Source: Rouxiella chamberiensis (GTDB taxonomy: Bacteria > Pseudomonadota > Gammaproteobacteria > Enterobacterales > Enterobacteriaceae). From it: a stretch of 64,000 bases of DNA. The number at the start of each line of letters is the position of its first letter. Position 1 is the stretch's first letter. Below the pieces are notes generated by a model. That model was not told the DNA's origin. It did no database searches and saw only the letters and a list, made by a program, of their open reading frames with translations. This document shows, one piece after another, positions 1-11,730 of this stretch. The stretch lies in assembly GCF_026967475.1 (NCBI RefSeq), contig NZ_CP114058.1, forward strand, positions 3,472,001 through 3,536,000, read 5' to 3'. Position numbers and translations under genes: made by a program.

Positions 1-281
1 ATTGCGCTCAGTAGCGCGAGTACACTGGCCGCGCCCCCCAAACGCCCATCGAAAGGCAGCAGCAGTTACTGAACAATCCTTCGCAGGAGCGGATGCAGCA
101 GCGCATGCAGAGCGGTCAGCAACTGCATCAGCGCCAGCTGGAACAGGATCAGCGCTTTAGCCAGCAGCAGCAACAGCAGCGTCTTCGCGCGCAGTCGCTC
201 AACGACCAGCAGCGTTTGCAGCAAAATCAGCTCAACAAAAATAACCAGCAGCAACAGCAGAAGTTAAGACAAATGCCGTGA
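1..281 (+). CDS. yhhA: YhhA-like DUF2756 periplasmic protein, 5'-truncated, frameshifted
   Basis: The 3' part of a short exported, glutamine-rich protein of unknown function. The first bases read in frame 1 as the end of a signal peptide (IALSSASTLAA); the reading then continues in another frame as a Gln/Arg/Leu-rich, probably helical tail ending at the TGA at 279-281. The two parts join if one C is missing from the run of six C at 34-39, giving AAPPQTPIERQQQ. In E. coli yhhA lies beside ugpQ, as here, in convergent orientation. The Gln-rich composition and position support the family; the start codon is outside the window. Confidence 0.75.
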
Positions 282-323
282 TGAACAGACCCCGAGCCGC
301 CGACTCAGGGTCAAGGAGAGAGA

Positions 324-1072
324 TCAGACCCCAAAATCCGGACCGATAAGATCGATGCGATCGGTGCAGATGCAATCCACGCCCCAGTTCAGCAGCAGCT
401 GCGCGCGTTCGGGGCTGTTCACGGTGTACACCAGAATGCGTAAACCGGCCTGCTTGAGGCTGTTTACGCGCTGTTCGTTTAATTCTTTATGATGGATATG
501 CAGCGAGACGCAGCCAAGACGCGTGGTCAGCGCCTGCCAGTTTTCATCCCATTTACCCAGCAGTAACCCGCGTGGCAACTCGGGGCTGCCGCCTGCGCGG
601 CCTCCAGCGAGGCGACGTCAAAGGAAGAGAGCAGCGGCGGAACCGCCATGTCCTTCCACAGCGCCCGTGCCGCCAGCGCCACCTGTTCGCCGGTTTCATA
701 GGCCAGACCGGTGGTGCCCTTGATCTCGATGTTTGCCATCAGATGATATTGCGCGCAGCGCGCCGCGACCTCGGAGAGCAGCGGCAGTTTTTCACCGTTG
801 AAGGCCGCGCCGTACCAGCTTCCGGCATCAAGCTGAACCAGCTTGTCCCAGCTTAAGTCGCCCGCGACGCCCCACCCGTTGCTGGTGCGGTTTAGCGTGT
901 CGTCGTGCAGCAGAAAGATTTCGCCACCCTGCGCCAGTTTGACGTCAAATTCTATCATGCTGTGACCCAGTCGCGCGCCGGTATCAATCGCCGCCAGCGT
1001 ATTTTCAGGGGCCAGCGAACCGCCGCCGCGATGGGCCACAATGCGTGGATAAGGCCAGGCTGTCATGTTCAT
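324..1072 (-). CDS. ugpQ: Glycerophosphodiester phosphodiesterase UgpQ, frameshifted in this sequence
   Basis: Cytosolic enzyme that hydrolyses glycerophosphodiesters to glycerol-3-phosphate and an alcohol, working with the Ugp importer. The N-terminal part has the GDPD-family motif [14 protein letters not shown], the metal/catalytic region with FDVKL and the [11 protein letters not shown] motif; the C-terminal part ends with [12 protein letters not shown]. The two parts lie in different frames. The break is near 580-585, where one G appears lost, so that AAPELPRG is read as APSCHAG. Corrected length is about 249 residues, as in E. coli (247). ATG at 1070-1072 overlaps the corrected ugpC stop by 4 bases. 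Last gene of ugpBAECQ. Confidence 0.93.
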
Positions 1073-2141
1073 TCCATCCGTAATCCGCTTTTAGAATCAA
1101 AAAGTGTAGCGCGTGCGCAGGCAAAACCAAACGTAAATAGCTGCCAACGGCGGGACAATTTTCATGGGAGAGCCTGACCACAACGCCGCTACCGGCCCAG
1201 ACGCCGTACGCCAGATTGTCGGCACCCAGCAGTTCGAGCGTTTTCAGTTCGAGCGCCACGCCGCGCGTTGCGTCGTCGGTAAGTTGAATATGTTCAGGGC
1301 GAATGCCCAGCGTCAATTCGCGCCCGCCCCACTCGGGTCTGGCGACGGGCAGCGGCAGTTCGTAGCCACCTTCCATGACCAGCGAGGTGCCGTCGGTCGA
1401 GAGTTGCCCCGGCAGCAGGTTCATGGCTGGCGAACCGATAAAGCTTGCGACAAACAGGCTGGCCGGACGCTGATACACCTCCGACGGCGTGCCAATCTGC
1501 TCGGCAACGTCTTTGTTCATGACGATAACGCGCTCGGCCAGCGTCATCGCCTCGACCTGATCGTGCGTAACATACAAGCTGGTGGTGCGCAGTCGGCGAT
1601 GCAACTGTTGCAGCTCAAGGCGCATCTGCACCCGCAGCTTGGCGTCGAGGTTGGAGAGCGGTTCATCAAACAGGAAGACCGCCGGTTCACGCACGATTGC
1701 ACGCCCCATCGCGACCCGCTGGCGCTGACCGCCGGAAAGCTCGCGCGGCTTGCGCTTCAACAACGGGCCCAGCTCGAGAATACGTGCGGCTTCTTCTACG
1801 CGCGCCTGAATCTGCGCCTTGCCGAATCCCCGAATCTTCAGGCCATACGCCATGTTGTCATAGACGCTCATGTGCGGGTAAAGCGCGTAGTTCTGAAACA
1901 CCATCGCGATGCCGCGATCTTTGGGCTCCAGCTCCGTCACGCGCACGTCATCGATATAAATGTCGCCCTGAGTGGTGCGCTCAAGCCCGGCCACCATGCG
2001 CAACAGCGTCGATTTTCCACAGCCGGAAGGCCCGACCATCACGATAAACTCGCCGTCGGCGACATCCAGATCGATGCTTTTAATGATTTGATTCTGTCCA
2101 TCGTAGGACTTGGTCACTGCCTGTAATTTTAAATTAGCCAT
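1069..2141 (-). CDS. ugpC: sn-glycerol-3-phosphate ABC transporter ATPase UgpC, 3'-end frameshift
   Basis: ATP-binding subunit that energises uptake of glycerol-3-phosphate and glycerophosphodiesters. Walker [10 protein letters not shown] (about residues 37-45), Q-loop [10 protein letters not shown], signature [14 protein letters not shown], Walker [14 protein letters not shown]-loop VTHD, and a C-terminal TOBE-type regulatory domain (LGIRPEH). As read, the frame runs on to position 1005. Adding one A to the run of five A at 1099-1103 gives the normal UgpC tail ([12 protein letters not shown]) and a stop at 1069-1071, overlapping the ugpQ start. Corrected length about 357 residues (E. coli 356). 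Confidence 0.95.
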
Positions 2142-2162
2142 GCTGATTGTCTGCCATGTTGA

Positions 2163-3008
2163 TCATTTTTCACTGTCTACCAGGCCGCGCACAAACCAGC
2201 GCTGCATGAGCAGTACGACGGCCAGGGGCGGCAGTAACGTCAGAATCATCGCCGCCATCACCTGATTCCACTGGGTCGAGCCATCGCCCGACGAGATCAT
2301 GCTTTTGATGCCCGCCACCGCCGTGCCCATCGAGGCATCGCTTGTGACAAGAATCGGCCACAGATACTGGTTCCAGCCGTAGATAAAAGTGATGACAAAC
2401 AGCGCCGCCAGATTGGTTTTCGACAGCGGCAGCACGATGTCCCAGAAGAAGCGCATCGCGCCTGCGCCGTCAATACGCGCGGCCTCCAGCAGTTCATCCG
2501 GCAGCGTCATAAAGAACTGACGGAACAGAAAGGTCGCGGTCGCCGAAGCCATCAACGGCAGAGTGAGGCCGGTGTAGCTGTCGAGCAGATGCAGATTGGC
2601 AATCACCTGGACGGTTGGAAAAATACGCACCTCGACCGGCAGCATCAGGGTGATAAAAATCAGCCAGAAGAACAGGTTACGCAGCGGGAAACGGAAATAG
2701 ACAATCGCGTAGGCCGACAGCATCAAGATGGAAATCTTGCCGACGGTAATGGCCAGCGCCATGATGAAACTGTTCAGCAGCAAGGGACCAAACGCCGGGC
2801 TGTTGCCGCCTGCGCCCTGCGTCCAGATAGCGCGGATGTTGTCGAACAGATGGCCACCCGGCACCAGCGTCATCGGCACGTCAAAAATCTGTTTGTTGTC
2901 CAGCGTCGCGGCGACAAACGCCACATACAGCGGGAACAGCACCATCAGCACGCCAGTAATCAGCACGGCGTGACAGAAAATATCCAGCCCTCTTCGATTT
3001 TCAATCAT
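2163..3008 (-). CDS. ugpE: sn-glycerol-3-phosphate ABC transporter permease UgpE
   Basis: Inner-membrane permease subunit of the Ugp importer, 281 residues, family-typical length. About six hydrophobic segments; the EAA loop that contacts UgpC is visible as [23 protein letters not shown]. It ends LVDSEK as in E. coli. The ATG at 3006-3008 overlaps the ugpA stop by 4 bases, which suggests translational coupling; ugpC follows after a short gap of about 20 bases. Expected to be co-induced by phosphate starvation through the Pho boxes before ugpB. Confidence 0.97.
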   Translation of the reverse strand: MIENRRGLDIFCHAVLITGVLMVLFPLYVAFVAATLDNKQIFDVPMTLVPGGHLFDNIRAIWTQGAGGNSPAFGPLLLNSFIMALAITVGKISILMLSAYAIVYFRFPLRNLFFWLIFITLMLPVEVRIFPTVQVIANLHLLDSYTGLTLPLMASATATFLFRQFFMTLPDELLEAARIDGAGAMRFFWDIVLPLSKTNLAALFVITFIYGWNQYLWPILVTSDASMGTAVAGIKSMISSGDGSTQWNQVMAAMILTLLPPLAVVLLMQRWFVRGLVDSEK

Positions 3009-3892
3009 TGGTAGCGCACCTTACGCTCGATAAAGCGGAATTGAATAAATGTCAGCGCGATGACCATCACCATCAGCACCACGGACTGCGCGGCGGAGCT
3101 TGAAAGATCCAGACCGGTAAATCCTTCGCGATAAACCTTGTAAATCAGCGTGGTGGTCGCCTGAACCGGGCCGCCCTGCGTCGCGGCATCTATCACCGGG
3201 AAGGTATCGAAGAAGGCGTAAACCAGATTCACCACCAGCAGGAAAAAGCTGACCGGCGAAATCAGCGGCAGCACCAGATTGAAGAACCGGCGGATTGGCC
3301 CGGCACCGTCAATGGCGGCGGCTTCCACAAGCGATCGGGGAATCGACTGCAACGCGGCCAGAAAGAACAGGAAGTTGTAGCTTACCTGCTGCCAGATTGA
3401 GGCCAGCACCACGAGAAACATCGCCTGCCCGCTGTTTTGCGCATGGTTCCAGCTGTAGCCGAGTATGGCGAGAAAATGGGTGATGAGCCCGAGGCCGGGG
3501 CTGAACAGAAACATCCACAGCACGGCGGCCACGGCGGGCGCCACGGCGTAAGGCAAAATTAACAGAGTCTGATAAAGGCGACTGGCGCGGATCACGTGGT
3601 CAACCATCGCGGCAAGCAGCAGGGAGATAGCCAGACCAAAAAACGCCACCAATGCGCTGAATTTCAGCGTGGTATAAAACGACGCGAGATAGTAGGGATC
3701 CGCAAACAGCTGCCGAAAATTGCTCAGGCCGGCAAAAGTGCTGGAAACGCCGAACGGATCCATCGTCTGCACCGAATACCACAGCGCCTGACCGGCGGGC
3801 CAGAGAAAAAAGATCGCGGTAATAAGCAGTTGCGGCAAAACCAGCGCATAAGGCAACCAGCTGCAGCGAAATCCGGGACGGTGAGAACTCAT
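3005..3892 (-). CDS. ugpA: sn-glycerol-3-phosphate ABC transporter permease UgpA
   Basis: Second permease subunit, 295 residues, forming the membrane channel with UgpE. Hydrophobic segments start near [18 protein letters not shown]; the EAA loop reads [23 protein letters not shown], where a UgpC monomer docks. C-terminus FIERKVRYQ is typical. It lies about 70 bases after ugpB on the same strand and overlaps ugpE by 4 bases. No frameshift is seen. Confidence 0.97.
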   Translation of the reverse strand: MSSHRPGFRCSWLPYALVLPQLLITAIFFLWPAGQALWYSVQTMDPFGVSSTFAGLSNFRQLFADPYYLASFYTTLKFSALVAFFGLAISLLLAAMVDHVIRASRLYQTLLILPYAVAPAVAAVLWMFLFSPGLGLITHFLAILGYSWNHAQNSGQAMFLVVLASIWQQVSYNFLFFLAALQSIPRSLVEAAAIDGAGPIRRFFNLVLPLISPVSFFLLVVNLVYAFFDTFPVIDAATQGGPVQATTTLIYKVYREGFTGLDLSSSAAQSVVLMVMVIALTFIQFRFIERKVRYQ

Positions 3893-3965
3893 AGGAATAA
3901 CTCGTCAGAACCGGAAAACGGATGACCGGCGCAGCGCGCGACGCCCTGCCCGGTCACGGAGAGCA

Positions 3966-5279
3966 TTATTTCACGGAAGCTTCAAAGCGACGCAGCAGCA
4001 GATTGCCGCGCTGTACGGATTCGTCCAGCGCCTGCTTGGCGCTCTTCTGACCGCTCCACACGCCTTCCAGCTCTTCATCGACAATCGTGCGAATCTGCGG
4101 CATGTTGCCCAGACGCATTCCCTTGGTGAAAGGCAATGGCGGCTTGTTCATCATCTGACGCGTGGCGACGTCCGACCCCGGATTCTTGTCATAGAAACCT
4201 TGCTGCTTGGTTAAATCATACGCGGCGGTCGTGACCGGAAGATAACCGGTTTTCTGGTGCCATTCGGCGGCAATTTCCGGCGTGGTCAGGAATTGCAGGA
4301 ATTCGGCTACGCCCTTGTAGGTGGCGTCATCCTTGCCTTTCATCACCCACAGACTCGCGCCGCCGATAATGGCATTTTGTGGCGCGTTCTTGTTGTCGGC
4401 ATCGAATGGCATCATCCCGACGCCGTATTCGAATTTGGCATGCTGGCGAATATCGGCCAGTGAACCGGAGGATGCCGTGGTGATGGCGCAATCGCCGTTA
4501 TAGAACTTGGCGGTAGATTCATCCTGTCGGCCGAAATAGGTGAATTCCCCTTTCTTGTTCATGTCTTCAAGGAATTGGATGTGTTTGATTTGCTCGGGCT
4601 TGTTGAACTCCAGTTCTGCATCGGTGCCGTCGAAGCCGTTGTTTTTGGTGGCGACCGGCAGGCCGTGCCAGGCGCTGAAGTTTTCAATCTGGATCCAGCC
4701 CTGCCAGCCGCTGGCGTAGCCACACTTCATGCCCGCGGCTTTGAGTTTGGCGGTATCCTGCTCCAGCTCCTGCCAGGTCTTCGGCGGCTGGTCGGGGTTC
4801 AAACCGGCTTTTTTAAACGCGTCCTTGTTGTAATACAGCACCGGCGTGGAGCTGTTGAACGGCTGTGACAACAGGCGGCCCTGCGAGTCGGAGTAATAGC
4901 CCGCCACGGTCGGTACAAACTGGGAAACGTCTTCTTTCAGACCCGCATCGGCAAATACCTGGTACACGGGCTTGATTGCCTTGCTCGCCATCATGGTCGC
5001 GGTGCCGACTTCATAGACCTGCAAAATCGCCGGTGCATTGCCGGTGCGATACGCTGCAATGCCCGCCGCCAGGTTCTGGTCATATTTACCTTTATACACC
5101 GGCACGATTTTCACGTCGGAATGCGACTGGTTGAAGCGGTCGGCCAGAGAGTTAACCTCTTTGCCCAGTTCGCCGTCCATCGAGTGCCAGAAAGGGATTT
5201 CCGTGACGGCCAGTGCATTCGCGCTGAAAGCCAGCATCAGTGCCGCGCAAAGCGCCGATTTCTGTAAAGTAATAAACAT
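3966..5279 (-). CDS. ugpB: Periplasmic glycerol-3-phosphate-binding protein UgpB
   Basis: Periplasmic solute-binding protein that delivers sn-glycerol-3-phosphate and glycerophosphocholine to UgpAEC. The 437-residue product begins with a Sec signal peptide ([18 protein letters not shown], cleavage after SANALA), followed by the extracellular-binding family 1 fold with [10 protein letters not shown] and [15 protein letters not shown]. First gene of the operon; an array of Pho boxes lies about 90-130 bases upstream. A purine-rich ribosome-binding site (CAGGAGACAGGC) precedes the ATG. Confidence 0.97.
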   Translation of the reverse strand: MFITLQKSALCAALMLAFSANALAVTEIPFWHSMDGELGKEVNSLADRFNQSHSDVKIVPVYKGKYDQNLAAGIAAYRTGNAPAILQVYEVGTATMMASKAIKPVYQVFADAGLKEDVSQFVPTVAGYYSDSQGRLLSQPFNSSTPVLYYNKDAFKKAGLNPDQPPKTWQELEQDTAKLKAAGMKCGYASGWQGWIQIENFSAWHGLPVATKNNGFDGTDAELEFNKPEQIKHIQFLEDMNKKGEFTYFGRQDESTAKFYNGDCAITTASSGSLADIRQHAKFEYGVGMMPFDADNKNAPQNAIIGGASLWVMKGKDDATYKGVAEFLQFLTTPEIAAEWHQKTGYLPVTTAAYDLTKQQGFYDKNPGSDVATRQMMNKPPLPFTKGMRLGNMPQIRTIVDEELEGVWSGQKSAKQALDESVQRGNLLLRRFEASVK

Positions 5280-5371
5280 GCCTGTCTCCTGAATTCTGCG
5301 GGGGAGCTGTCGCAGTGAAAGTTTGGAAGTGAAATAACTTTTTTATTCGGGAGGTAACATGACACGGCTAA

Positions 5372-5411
5372 ATGACAGAAAAATAACCGTTAAATGACGA
5401 TGGCGTGACAG
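5372..5411 (-). promoter_or_regulatory. Tandem Pho boxes (PhoB binding) upstream of ugpB
   Basis: Read on the minus strand there are four 7-base units, CTGTCAC, TCGTCAT, CGGTTAT and CTGTCAT, starting exactly 11 bases apart (plus-strand positions 5405, 5394, 5383, 5372), separated by 4-base AT-rich spacers. This is the known arrangement of PhoB direct repeats (CTGTCAT-N4-CTGTCAT); two adjacent boxes are present. A degenerate fifth unit, CCGTGTC, sits at 5361-5367. PhoB activation of ugp in phosphate starvation is established in E. coli; here it is inferred from sequence. Confidence 0.88.
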
Positions 5412-5495
5412 CAGCATGAAACGCGCATGACGATATGATGGCAAAAAAGGGCGCAACGCCTTCGCGATGCACCCTTTAATGTGACGGCAATAAAC

Positions 5496-6683
5496 TTACA
5501 GTGCGCGTTTCAGACGGGCAACGGCCTCGTGCAACTGCGCTTCGGTCGCGGTGGCGAACGAAATACGGAAGGTCGAGTGATCCGGATTATCGGCATAGAA
5601 GAACTCGCCCGGCACAAAGACCACACCCTGCTTGAGCGTCTCTTTCATCCACTCGGTGCAGTTGCGCGGCTCGCGGAAACGCGCCCACAGGAACATGCCG
5701 CCTTTTGGATATTCGAAGGTCAGCACGTGGCCCAGTTCACGCTCCAGCAGTTCGGCCAGCACGGCGCACTTCTTCTTGTAGGCGGCGCGGATGGTCTCAA
5801 TCTGCTGGTCCAGACGGCCCAGACCCAGATAGTATTCGGCCACGGTCTGCGACAGCGAACTGGCGTGCAGGTCGGCCGCCTGCTTGATGATCGCTACTTT
5901 GTTCAGCAGCCATTGCGGCATGATAACCCAGCCGAGACGCAGGCCCGGTGCCAGAATCTTGGAGAAGGTCGAGGTATAGATGATGTTGTCGGCATGGCCA
6001 TAGAGCGACTTGGACAACGCATACAGCGTCGGCAGACGCTCATCGGTAAAGCGGATTTCGCCATACGGGTCGTCTTCAACAATCAGGAACTGATGCTCGG
6101 CGGCCAGTTTGACCAGCTGCTCACGGCGAGCCTGGCTCAACGTCACACCGCTCGGGTTGCCGAAGGTCGGAACCACGTAAACGCCTTTGATTTTGCGCGT
6201 TTTCAGCATCTCGGCCAGTTCGTCGACTTTCATGCCGTCACCGTCGGAGCCCACGGACAGCAGATTTGCCTCGGCCAGTTCCAGCGTTTGCAGCGCCGCC
6301 AGATAGGTAGGACGCTCAACCACGAATACGTCGTCGGGATTAACGACGGCGCGCATCACCAGATCCAGCGCCTGCTGGGAACCGGCGGTGACCACGACAT
6401 CTTCCGGCGTCGCGTGAATGCCGCGCGTCTCGCAAAGTTCGACGATACGTGCACGCAGGCCATAGCTGCCTTCGGTCAGGCCGTATTGAAACGCCAGCTC
6501 CGGCTTTTCGGTAATCGCCTTCTGCGTCGCCTGCGCCAGCCCTTCAAAGTCGAAAAGGGCTGAGGAAGGAATGCCTCCCGCCAGTGAAATCACGCCTTCC
6601 ATTTGACTTTGTTTCAGCAATTCCCTGATAGCCGAGCTTTTCAGCCTGGCCATGCGCGTGGCGAGCAAACCTTCTGTGTTCAT
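5496..6683 (-). CDS. PLP-dependent class I/II aminotransferase (2-aminoadipate aminotransferase-like)
   Basis: A 395-residue fold-type I aminotransferase without the GntR DNA-binding domain of MocR proteins. The motif STFSKILAPGLRLGW contains the likely PLP lysine; VTAGSQQALDLVMR, PTFGNPSG and VEDDPYGEIRF are the usual cofactor and substrate loops. Closest named families are 2-aminoadipate / aromatic or branched-chain aminotransferases (LysN/AlaA-like); the true substrate cannot be read from sequence. It stands alone between the ugp and liv operons. Position next to liv invites a role in amino-acid turnover, but this is only inference. The ATG at 6681-6683 is preceded by GGGAAGAAGAA. Confidence 0.85.
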   Translation of the reverse strand: MNTEGLLATRMARLKSSAIRELLKQSQMEGVISLAGGIPSSALFDFEGLAQATQKAITEKPELAFQYGLTEGSYGLRARIVELCETRGIHATPEDVVVTAGSQQALDLVMRAVVNPDDVFVVERPTYLAALQTLELAEANLLSVGSDGDGMKVDELAEMLKTRKIKGVYVVPTFGNPSGVTLSQARREQLVKLAAEHQFLIVEDDPYGEIRFTDERLPTLYALSKSLYGHADNIIYTSTFSKILAPGLRLGWVIMPQWLLNKVAIIKQAADLHASSLSQTVAEYYLGLGRLDQQIETIRAAYKKKCAVLAELLERELGHVLTFEYPKGGMFLWARFREPRNCTEWMKETLKQGVVFVPGEFFYADNPDHSTFRISFATATEAQLHEAVARLKRAL

Positions 6684-6756
6684 TTCTTCTTCCCGGTAGT
6701 GTGCGAAATTTTTAGAATGTAAGAAAAGCTAATTTATAGATAAAGCAATTTATCGT

Positions 6757-6790
6757 AAAAAAAAGACCGCCAGGCGCCTGCCGTGCGGTT
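6757..6790 (-). terminator. Rho-independent terminator after livF
   Basis: On the minus strand a GC-rich stem (ACCGC ... GCGGT, with an inner GGCAGGCGCCTG) is followed by eight T. It lies about 60 bases after the livF stop and would end the livKHMGF transcript. Confidence 0.85.
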
Positions 6791-6847
6791 TTATTAGATT
6801 TAACACAGTTTGTGGTGGAATTAACGCATTTTATGCATCGGGCGTTT

Positions 6848-7549
<702 letters not shown>

Positions 7550-7552
7550 CGC

Positions 7553-8323
7553 TTATCCCTCGCCCAAATACGCACGAATGACGTCTGGATTATTACGAAT
7601 TTCCTGTGGCGTGCCCTGTGCCAGCGGCGTTCCCTGATTGACCACATAAATGCGGTCGGAGATGCCCATCACCAGTTTCATATCGTGTTCAATCAGCAAC
7701 ACGGAAACCTTGTGCTGGTTGCGCAACTCGGCAATCAGCTGGTTCAGTTCTTCCGTTTCGCGCGGGTTGAGTCCGGCGGCCGGTTCGTCGAGCATCAGGA
7801 TTTCAGGCTGCGTGACCATGCAGCGCACGATTTCCAGCCGACGCTGCTGACCATAGGCCAGATTCCCGGCCTGCCGGTTTGCCAGCGCCAGAAGTCCCAC
7901 GCGGTCAAGCCACTGCGCGGCGCGGTCGAGCGCATCCGCCTCGGCGCGACGAAAGCCCGGCGTCTTGAACAAGCCTGCCAGTACCCCGCTTTTTAAATGC
8001 CGATGTTGCGCAACCAGCAGGTTTTCAATCACGGTCATTTCGCGGAACAGCCGCACGTGCTGGAAAGTGCGCACAACGCCCATGCGGGCTATCTTCTGGC
8101 CCGGCAGCCCTTCGAGATGGTGTTCGCGCAGCATGATGGTGCCGCCGCTCGGACGATAGAAACCGGTCAGGCAGTTGAATACCGTTGTTTTTCCGGCTCC
8201 GTTCGGGCCGATTAGCGACACGATTTCTCCCTGATTCAGTTGCAGGGCCACATTATTGACCGCCAGCAGGCCGCCGAAGCGCATCGTCAGCCCTTCGACC
8301 TGTAACAAAGGTTGCGTACTCAT
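7553..8323 (-). CDS. livG: Branched-chain amino acid ABC transporter ATPase LivG
   Basis: Second ATPase of the LIV importer, 256 residues (E. coli 255). Walker A GPNGAGKT, the LivG-type signature [13 protein letters not shown], Walker [14 protein letters not shown] and H-loop LIEHD. Its ATG overlaps the livM stop by 4 bases. LivF and LivG act as a heterodimer on LivH and LivM. Confidence 0.97.
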   Translation of the reverse strand: MSTQPLLQVEGLTMRFGGLLAVNNVALQLNQGEIVSLIGPNGAGKTTVFNCLTGFYRPSGGTIMLREHHLEGLPGQKIARMGVVRTFQHVRLFREMTVIENLLVAQHRHLKSGVLAGLFKTPGFRRAEADALDRAAQWLDRVGLLALANRQAGNLAYGQQRRLEIVRCMVTQPEILMLDEPAAGLNPRETEELNQLIAELRNQHKVSVLLIEHDMKLVMGISDRIYVVNQGTPLAQGTPQEIRNNPDVIRAYLGEG

Positions 8324-9609
8324 GCCTGCTCTCCCTTGTCTGCGGCGATTTTATCGGCCACTTTCAGCTTGAGCTGCGGGCGTTTCATCGGCAGTAATCC
8401 CTGCGGTCGCCAGATCATCATCAAGACCATCAGCGCTCCGAGCAGCAACATGCTGTATTCATTCAGATCACGCATCAGTTCACGGGACACCACCAGCAGG
8501 ATTGCCGCCAGAATTACCGCAAACTGCGAACCCATGCCGCCCAGAACCACGATGGCGAGCACAAAAGCCGACTCGACAAAGGTAAAGGATTCGGGGCTGA
8601 CAAAGCCCTGACGCGCGGCAAACAAGGTCCCGGCGAAACCGGCAAAGGCGGCGCTGATGGTAAAGGCGGTCAGTTTGATGCGGGTCGGGTTCAGCCCCAG
8701 CGAGCGACAGGCTATCTCGTCTTCGCGCAGCGCTTCCCATGCACGGCCCAGCGGCATGCGCAACAGGCGGTTGATCACGAACAGCGTCAGAATAACCAGC
8801 AGCAACGCGACCATGTAGAGAAAGATAATGCGATCGCCGGGATCATAGCGTAGCCCGAAGAAATGGCTGAAGGTATCCCAGCCGCCCTCGCGTGCGGTAC
8901 GGCTGAACTCCAGTCCGAACAGCGTGGGTTTCGGGATCTGGCTGATGCCGTTGGGGCCGCCGGTGATCTCGGTGTTATTGAGCAGCAGAATACGCACGAT
9001 TTCGCCGAAGCCGAGGGTCACGATGGCCAGATAGTCGCCGCGCAGCCGCAATACCGGAAAACCGAGCAGAAAACCGAACGCCGCCGAGACCAGCCCCGCC
9101 AGCGGCAGCGCCTCCCAGAAACCGATGCCGTAATAGTGATTGAGCAGCGCGTAGGTGTAGGCACCCACGGCATAGAAACCGCCATAGCCCAGGACCAGCA
9201 ACCCTGAAAGCCCGACGACCACGTTCAGTCCGAGGCCCAGCATGATGTAGATGAGCGTCAGCGTGGCGATATCCACAGTGCCGCGAGACACGATAAACGG
9301 CCAGGCAATGGCGGCGATAATCATCACCCCCGCGAGCCATTTCTGTTTGGCCGTCGAGCCATCGAAACTCGGCAGAACAAAGCTTGGGCCGGAAACCTTT
9401 TTCAGCCCCTTTTGCAGCAGCGGCCGGAACAACTGAAACACGAAGACAACTGCACATCCGGCGGCTATCCAGTACCAGCGCACCGCATCCGCGCCGTGAA
9501 CGACCAGATGCGTGCCTTCGAGACTCAGTTGCAAGCCCATGATAAACGAGGCCAGGACCAGAAGAACCAACGTAGAGACGAGCGCATTGAGCAGGTTGAG
9601 GTGCTTCAT
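8320..9609 (-). CDS. livM: Branched-chain amino acid ABC transporter permease LivM
   Basis: Large permease subunit of the LIV system, 429 residues. Many hydrophobic segments; the region [22 protein letters not shown] is the conserved LivM core, and [17 protein letters not shown] is the coupling loop to the ATPases. The ATG (9607-9609) overlaps the corrected livH stop (9606-9608). No frameshift is seen. Confidence 0.97.
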   Translation of the reverse strand: MKHLNLLNALVSTLVLLVLASFIMGLQLSLEGTHLVVHGADAVRWYWIAAGCAVVFVFQLFRPLLQKGLKKVSGPSFVLPSFDGSTAKQKWLAGVMIIAAIAWPFIVSRGTVDIATLTLIYIMLGLGLNVVVGLSGLLVLGYGGFYAVGAYTYALLNHYYGIGFWEALPLAGLVSAAFGFLLGFPVLRLRGDYLAIVTLGFGEIVRILLLNNTEITGGPNGISQIPKPTLFGLEFSRTAREGGWDTFSHFFGLRYDPGDRIIFLYMVALLLVILTLFVINRLLRMPLGRAWEALREDEIACRSLGLNPTRIKLTAFTISAAFAGFAGTLFAARQGFVSPESFTFVESAFVLAIVVLGGMGSQFAVILAAILLVVSRELMRDLNEYSMLLLGALMVLMMIWRPQGLLPMKRPQLKLKVADKIAADKGEQA

Positions 9610-10531
9610 ACTTTCTCAACCTCCGGACGGCCCAGAATCCCGGTCGGCAAAACCAGCAACACGACAATCAGCAGCGCAAACGACACCACATCTTTATATT
9701 CGGTACTTAAATAGGCAGACGTCAGCGCCTCGGCCACGCCAAGGATAAGCCCGCCAATCATCGCGCCCGGAATGCTGCCGATGCCCCCAGAACGGCGGCG
9801 GTGAAGGCTTTCATACCCGCCATAAAACCGATATACGGGTTAATCACGCCATAGAACTGGCCCAGCAATACGCCCGCGACCGCCGCCATCAGCGCACCAA
9901 TCACGAAGGTCAGCGAGATAACGCGATCGGTATTGATACCGAGCAGGCTGGCCATTTTCAGATCTTCGGCGCAGGCACGGCAGGCGCGTCCCATTCGCGA
10001 GTAGCGAATAAACAACGTAAGCCCCAGCATGGCGATAAAAGTGACTATCCAGATAATCAGCTGCATGGTGCTGATGGTGGCGGCAAAGCCGTTGGTTTCG
10101 CCCAGCGTCCACTGGCCGGTGACCAGACTCGGCAGCGCAAGATCGCGTGAGCCTTGCGTGAGGCTGACATAGTTTTGCAGGAAGATAGACATCCCGATGG
10201 CGGAAATCAGGGCAATCAGACGTTTGGAATTGCGCACGGGTTTATAGGCCACGCGCTCGATGCTCCAGCCGTAGGCGCTGGAAATGACGATGGCGGCGAT
10301 AAATCCGGCGCCAATCAGCAGCCAGCTTGCATCAATGCCTACCATCATCAGTGCGGCAATCACGATAAAGGAGACATAGCTGCCTATCATGTACACCTCG
10401 CCGTGCGCGAAGTTGATCATGCCGATAATGCCGTAGACCATCGTGTAACCAATGGCTATCAGCGCATACGTGCTGCCCAGGGTGACACCGTTGAACATCT
10501 GCTGGATAAAATAGAGAAACTGCTCGGACAT
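9606..10531 (-). CDS. livH: Branched-chain amino acid ABC transporter permease LivH, frameshifted
   Basis: Permease subunit pairing with LivM. From ATG 10529-10531 (AAGG ribosome-binding site 9 bases upstream; [15 protein letters not shown] as in E. coli) the protein is normal up to [10 protein letters not shown]. As read it then ends early (ASAAFRAR). Adding one G to the five-base run at 9784-9788 (C on the plus strand) restores [15 protein letters not shown] and the rest of the gene through the tail GRPEVEKV, stopping at 9606. Corrected length about 308 residues, the same as E. coli LivH. Confidence 0.94.
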
Positions 10532-10617
10532 ACCACACACCTTAAATGAAACCCGGCGATACTAGAGCTGCGGCGGCCCATGCCCCCGCAGTCCTGTTAC
10601 AGCAAGCGAAATAAAAA

Positions 10618-11730
10618 TTACTGGATTGGCGTGGACGTGCCGTCGGCATGCCACTGGAAGACGCCAAACTCGAAGCCTTTGAGGTCGCCCTTCGCGTCCC
10701 AGCTTAGAGGTCCCATCACGGTATCGACCGGAGCGGATTTGAGGTTTTTGACAATCTCTTCCGGCTCCATGCTGCCGCTGCGGGTCATGCCGGTGGTTAG
10801 CGATTGCAGCGCGGCATAGGTGGTCCAGACAAAAGGACCGGTCGGGTCGAGCTTTTTGGCTTTCAGCGCATCGACGACGGGTTTGTTGGCAGGCACCTGG
10901 TCATAACGTTTTGGCAGCGTGACCAGCATGCCTTCCGATGCCGCCCCGGCAATGTTCGACAGAGAAGAGTTGCCCACGCCTTCAGGCCCCATAAATTTGG
11001 CATTCAGGCCGGCCTGTTTGGACTGGCGCAGAATCTGGCCCATCTCCGGGTAATAACCGCCGAAGTACACGAAGTCGACGTTCTCTTTCTTGAGGCGCGC
11101 CACCAGCGTCGAGAAATCTTTGTCGCCCGCCGTGATCCCTTCAAACAGCACCACATTGCCGCCGGATTTTTTCAGGCTTTCCTGCACCGAACGCGCCAGC
11201 CCTTCGCCATACTGCTGCTTGTCGTGGATTACCGCGATACGCTGGGGTTTCACGACATCGAGGATGTATTTCGCGGCGGTAGGCCCCTGATCGGAATCCA
11301 GACCGGTTGTGCGCATGATCATCTTGTAGCCACGGGTCGTCAGGTCGGCATTGGTGGCCGCAGGGGTAATCATTATCACGCCTTCATCTTCATAAATGTC
11401 CGATGCAGGCTGGGTAGAGGATGAGCAAAGGTGGCCAATCACGTAACGAATACCGTCATTGATCACTTTGTTGGCGACCGCAACGGCCTGTTTAGGATCG
11501 CACGCGTCGTCGTATTCAACGCCAACCAGTTTGTCGCCCTTGATGCCGCCCTTGGCATTGATGTCCGCGATAGCCTGTTTTGCGCCGGTGAATTCCATGT
11601 CGCCGTATTGGGCGACCGGACCGGACATCGCGCCGACGATGGCTATCTTGATATCCTGCGCCACGGCAGAATGCCCGATTGCCAACGCAACGCAGCCTGC
11701 CAACCAGAGCTTACCCTTTGATAATTTCAT
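10618..11730 (-). CDS. livK: Leucine/branched-chain amino acid periplasmic binding protein
   Basis: Periplasmic binding protein of the LivJ/LivK family, 370 residues. Signal peptide [19 protein letters not shown] with cleavage near HSAVA; mature start [20 protein letters not shown]. The motif [16 protein letters not shown] and a Cys pair (DACDP, GHLCSSS) match the LIV-binding disulfide. Only one such gene is present, whereas E. coli has both livJ and livK; I use livK because of its operon position before livHMGF. Confidence 0.92.
   Translation of the reverse strand: MKLSKGKLWLAGCVALAIGHSAVAQDIKIAIVGAMSGPVAQYGDMEFTGAKQAIADINAKGGIKGDKLVGVEYDDACDPKQAVAVANKVINDGIRYVIGHLCSSSTQPASDIYEDEGVIMITPAATNADLTTRGYKMIMRTTGLDSDQGPTAAKYILDVVKPQRIAVIHDKQQYGEGLARSVQESLKKSGGNVVLFEGITAGDKDFSTLVARLKKENVDFVYFGGYYPEMGQILRQSKQAGLNAKFMGPEGVGNSSLSNIAGAASEGMLVTLPKRYDQVPANKPVVDALKAKKLDPTGPFVWTTYAALQSLTTGMTRSGSMEPEEIVKNLKSAPVDTVMGPLSWDAKGDLKGFEFGVFQWHADGTSTPIQ

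Noticed and set aside
93..281. CAG-rich stretch as a DNA repeat element
   Set aside because: It is the Gln-rich coding sequence of yhhA, with mixed codons, not a tandem repeat array.
1164..2126. Long open frame antisense to ugpC
   Set aside because: Arg/His/Gln-rich translation with no family resemblance; it mirrors the GC-rich codon pattern of the real gene on the other strand.
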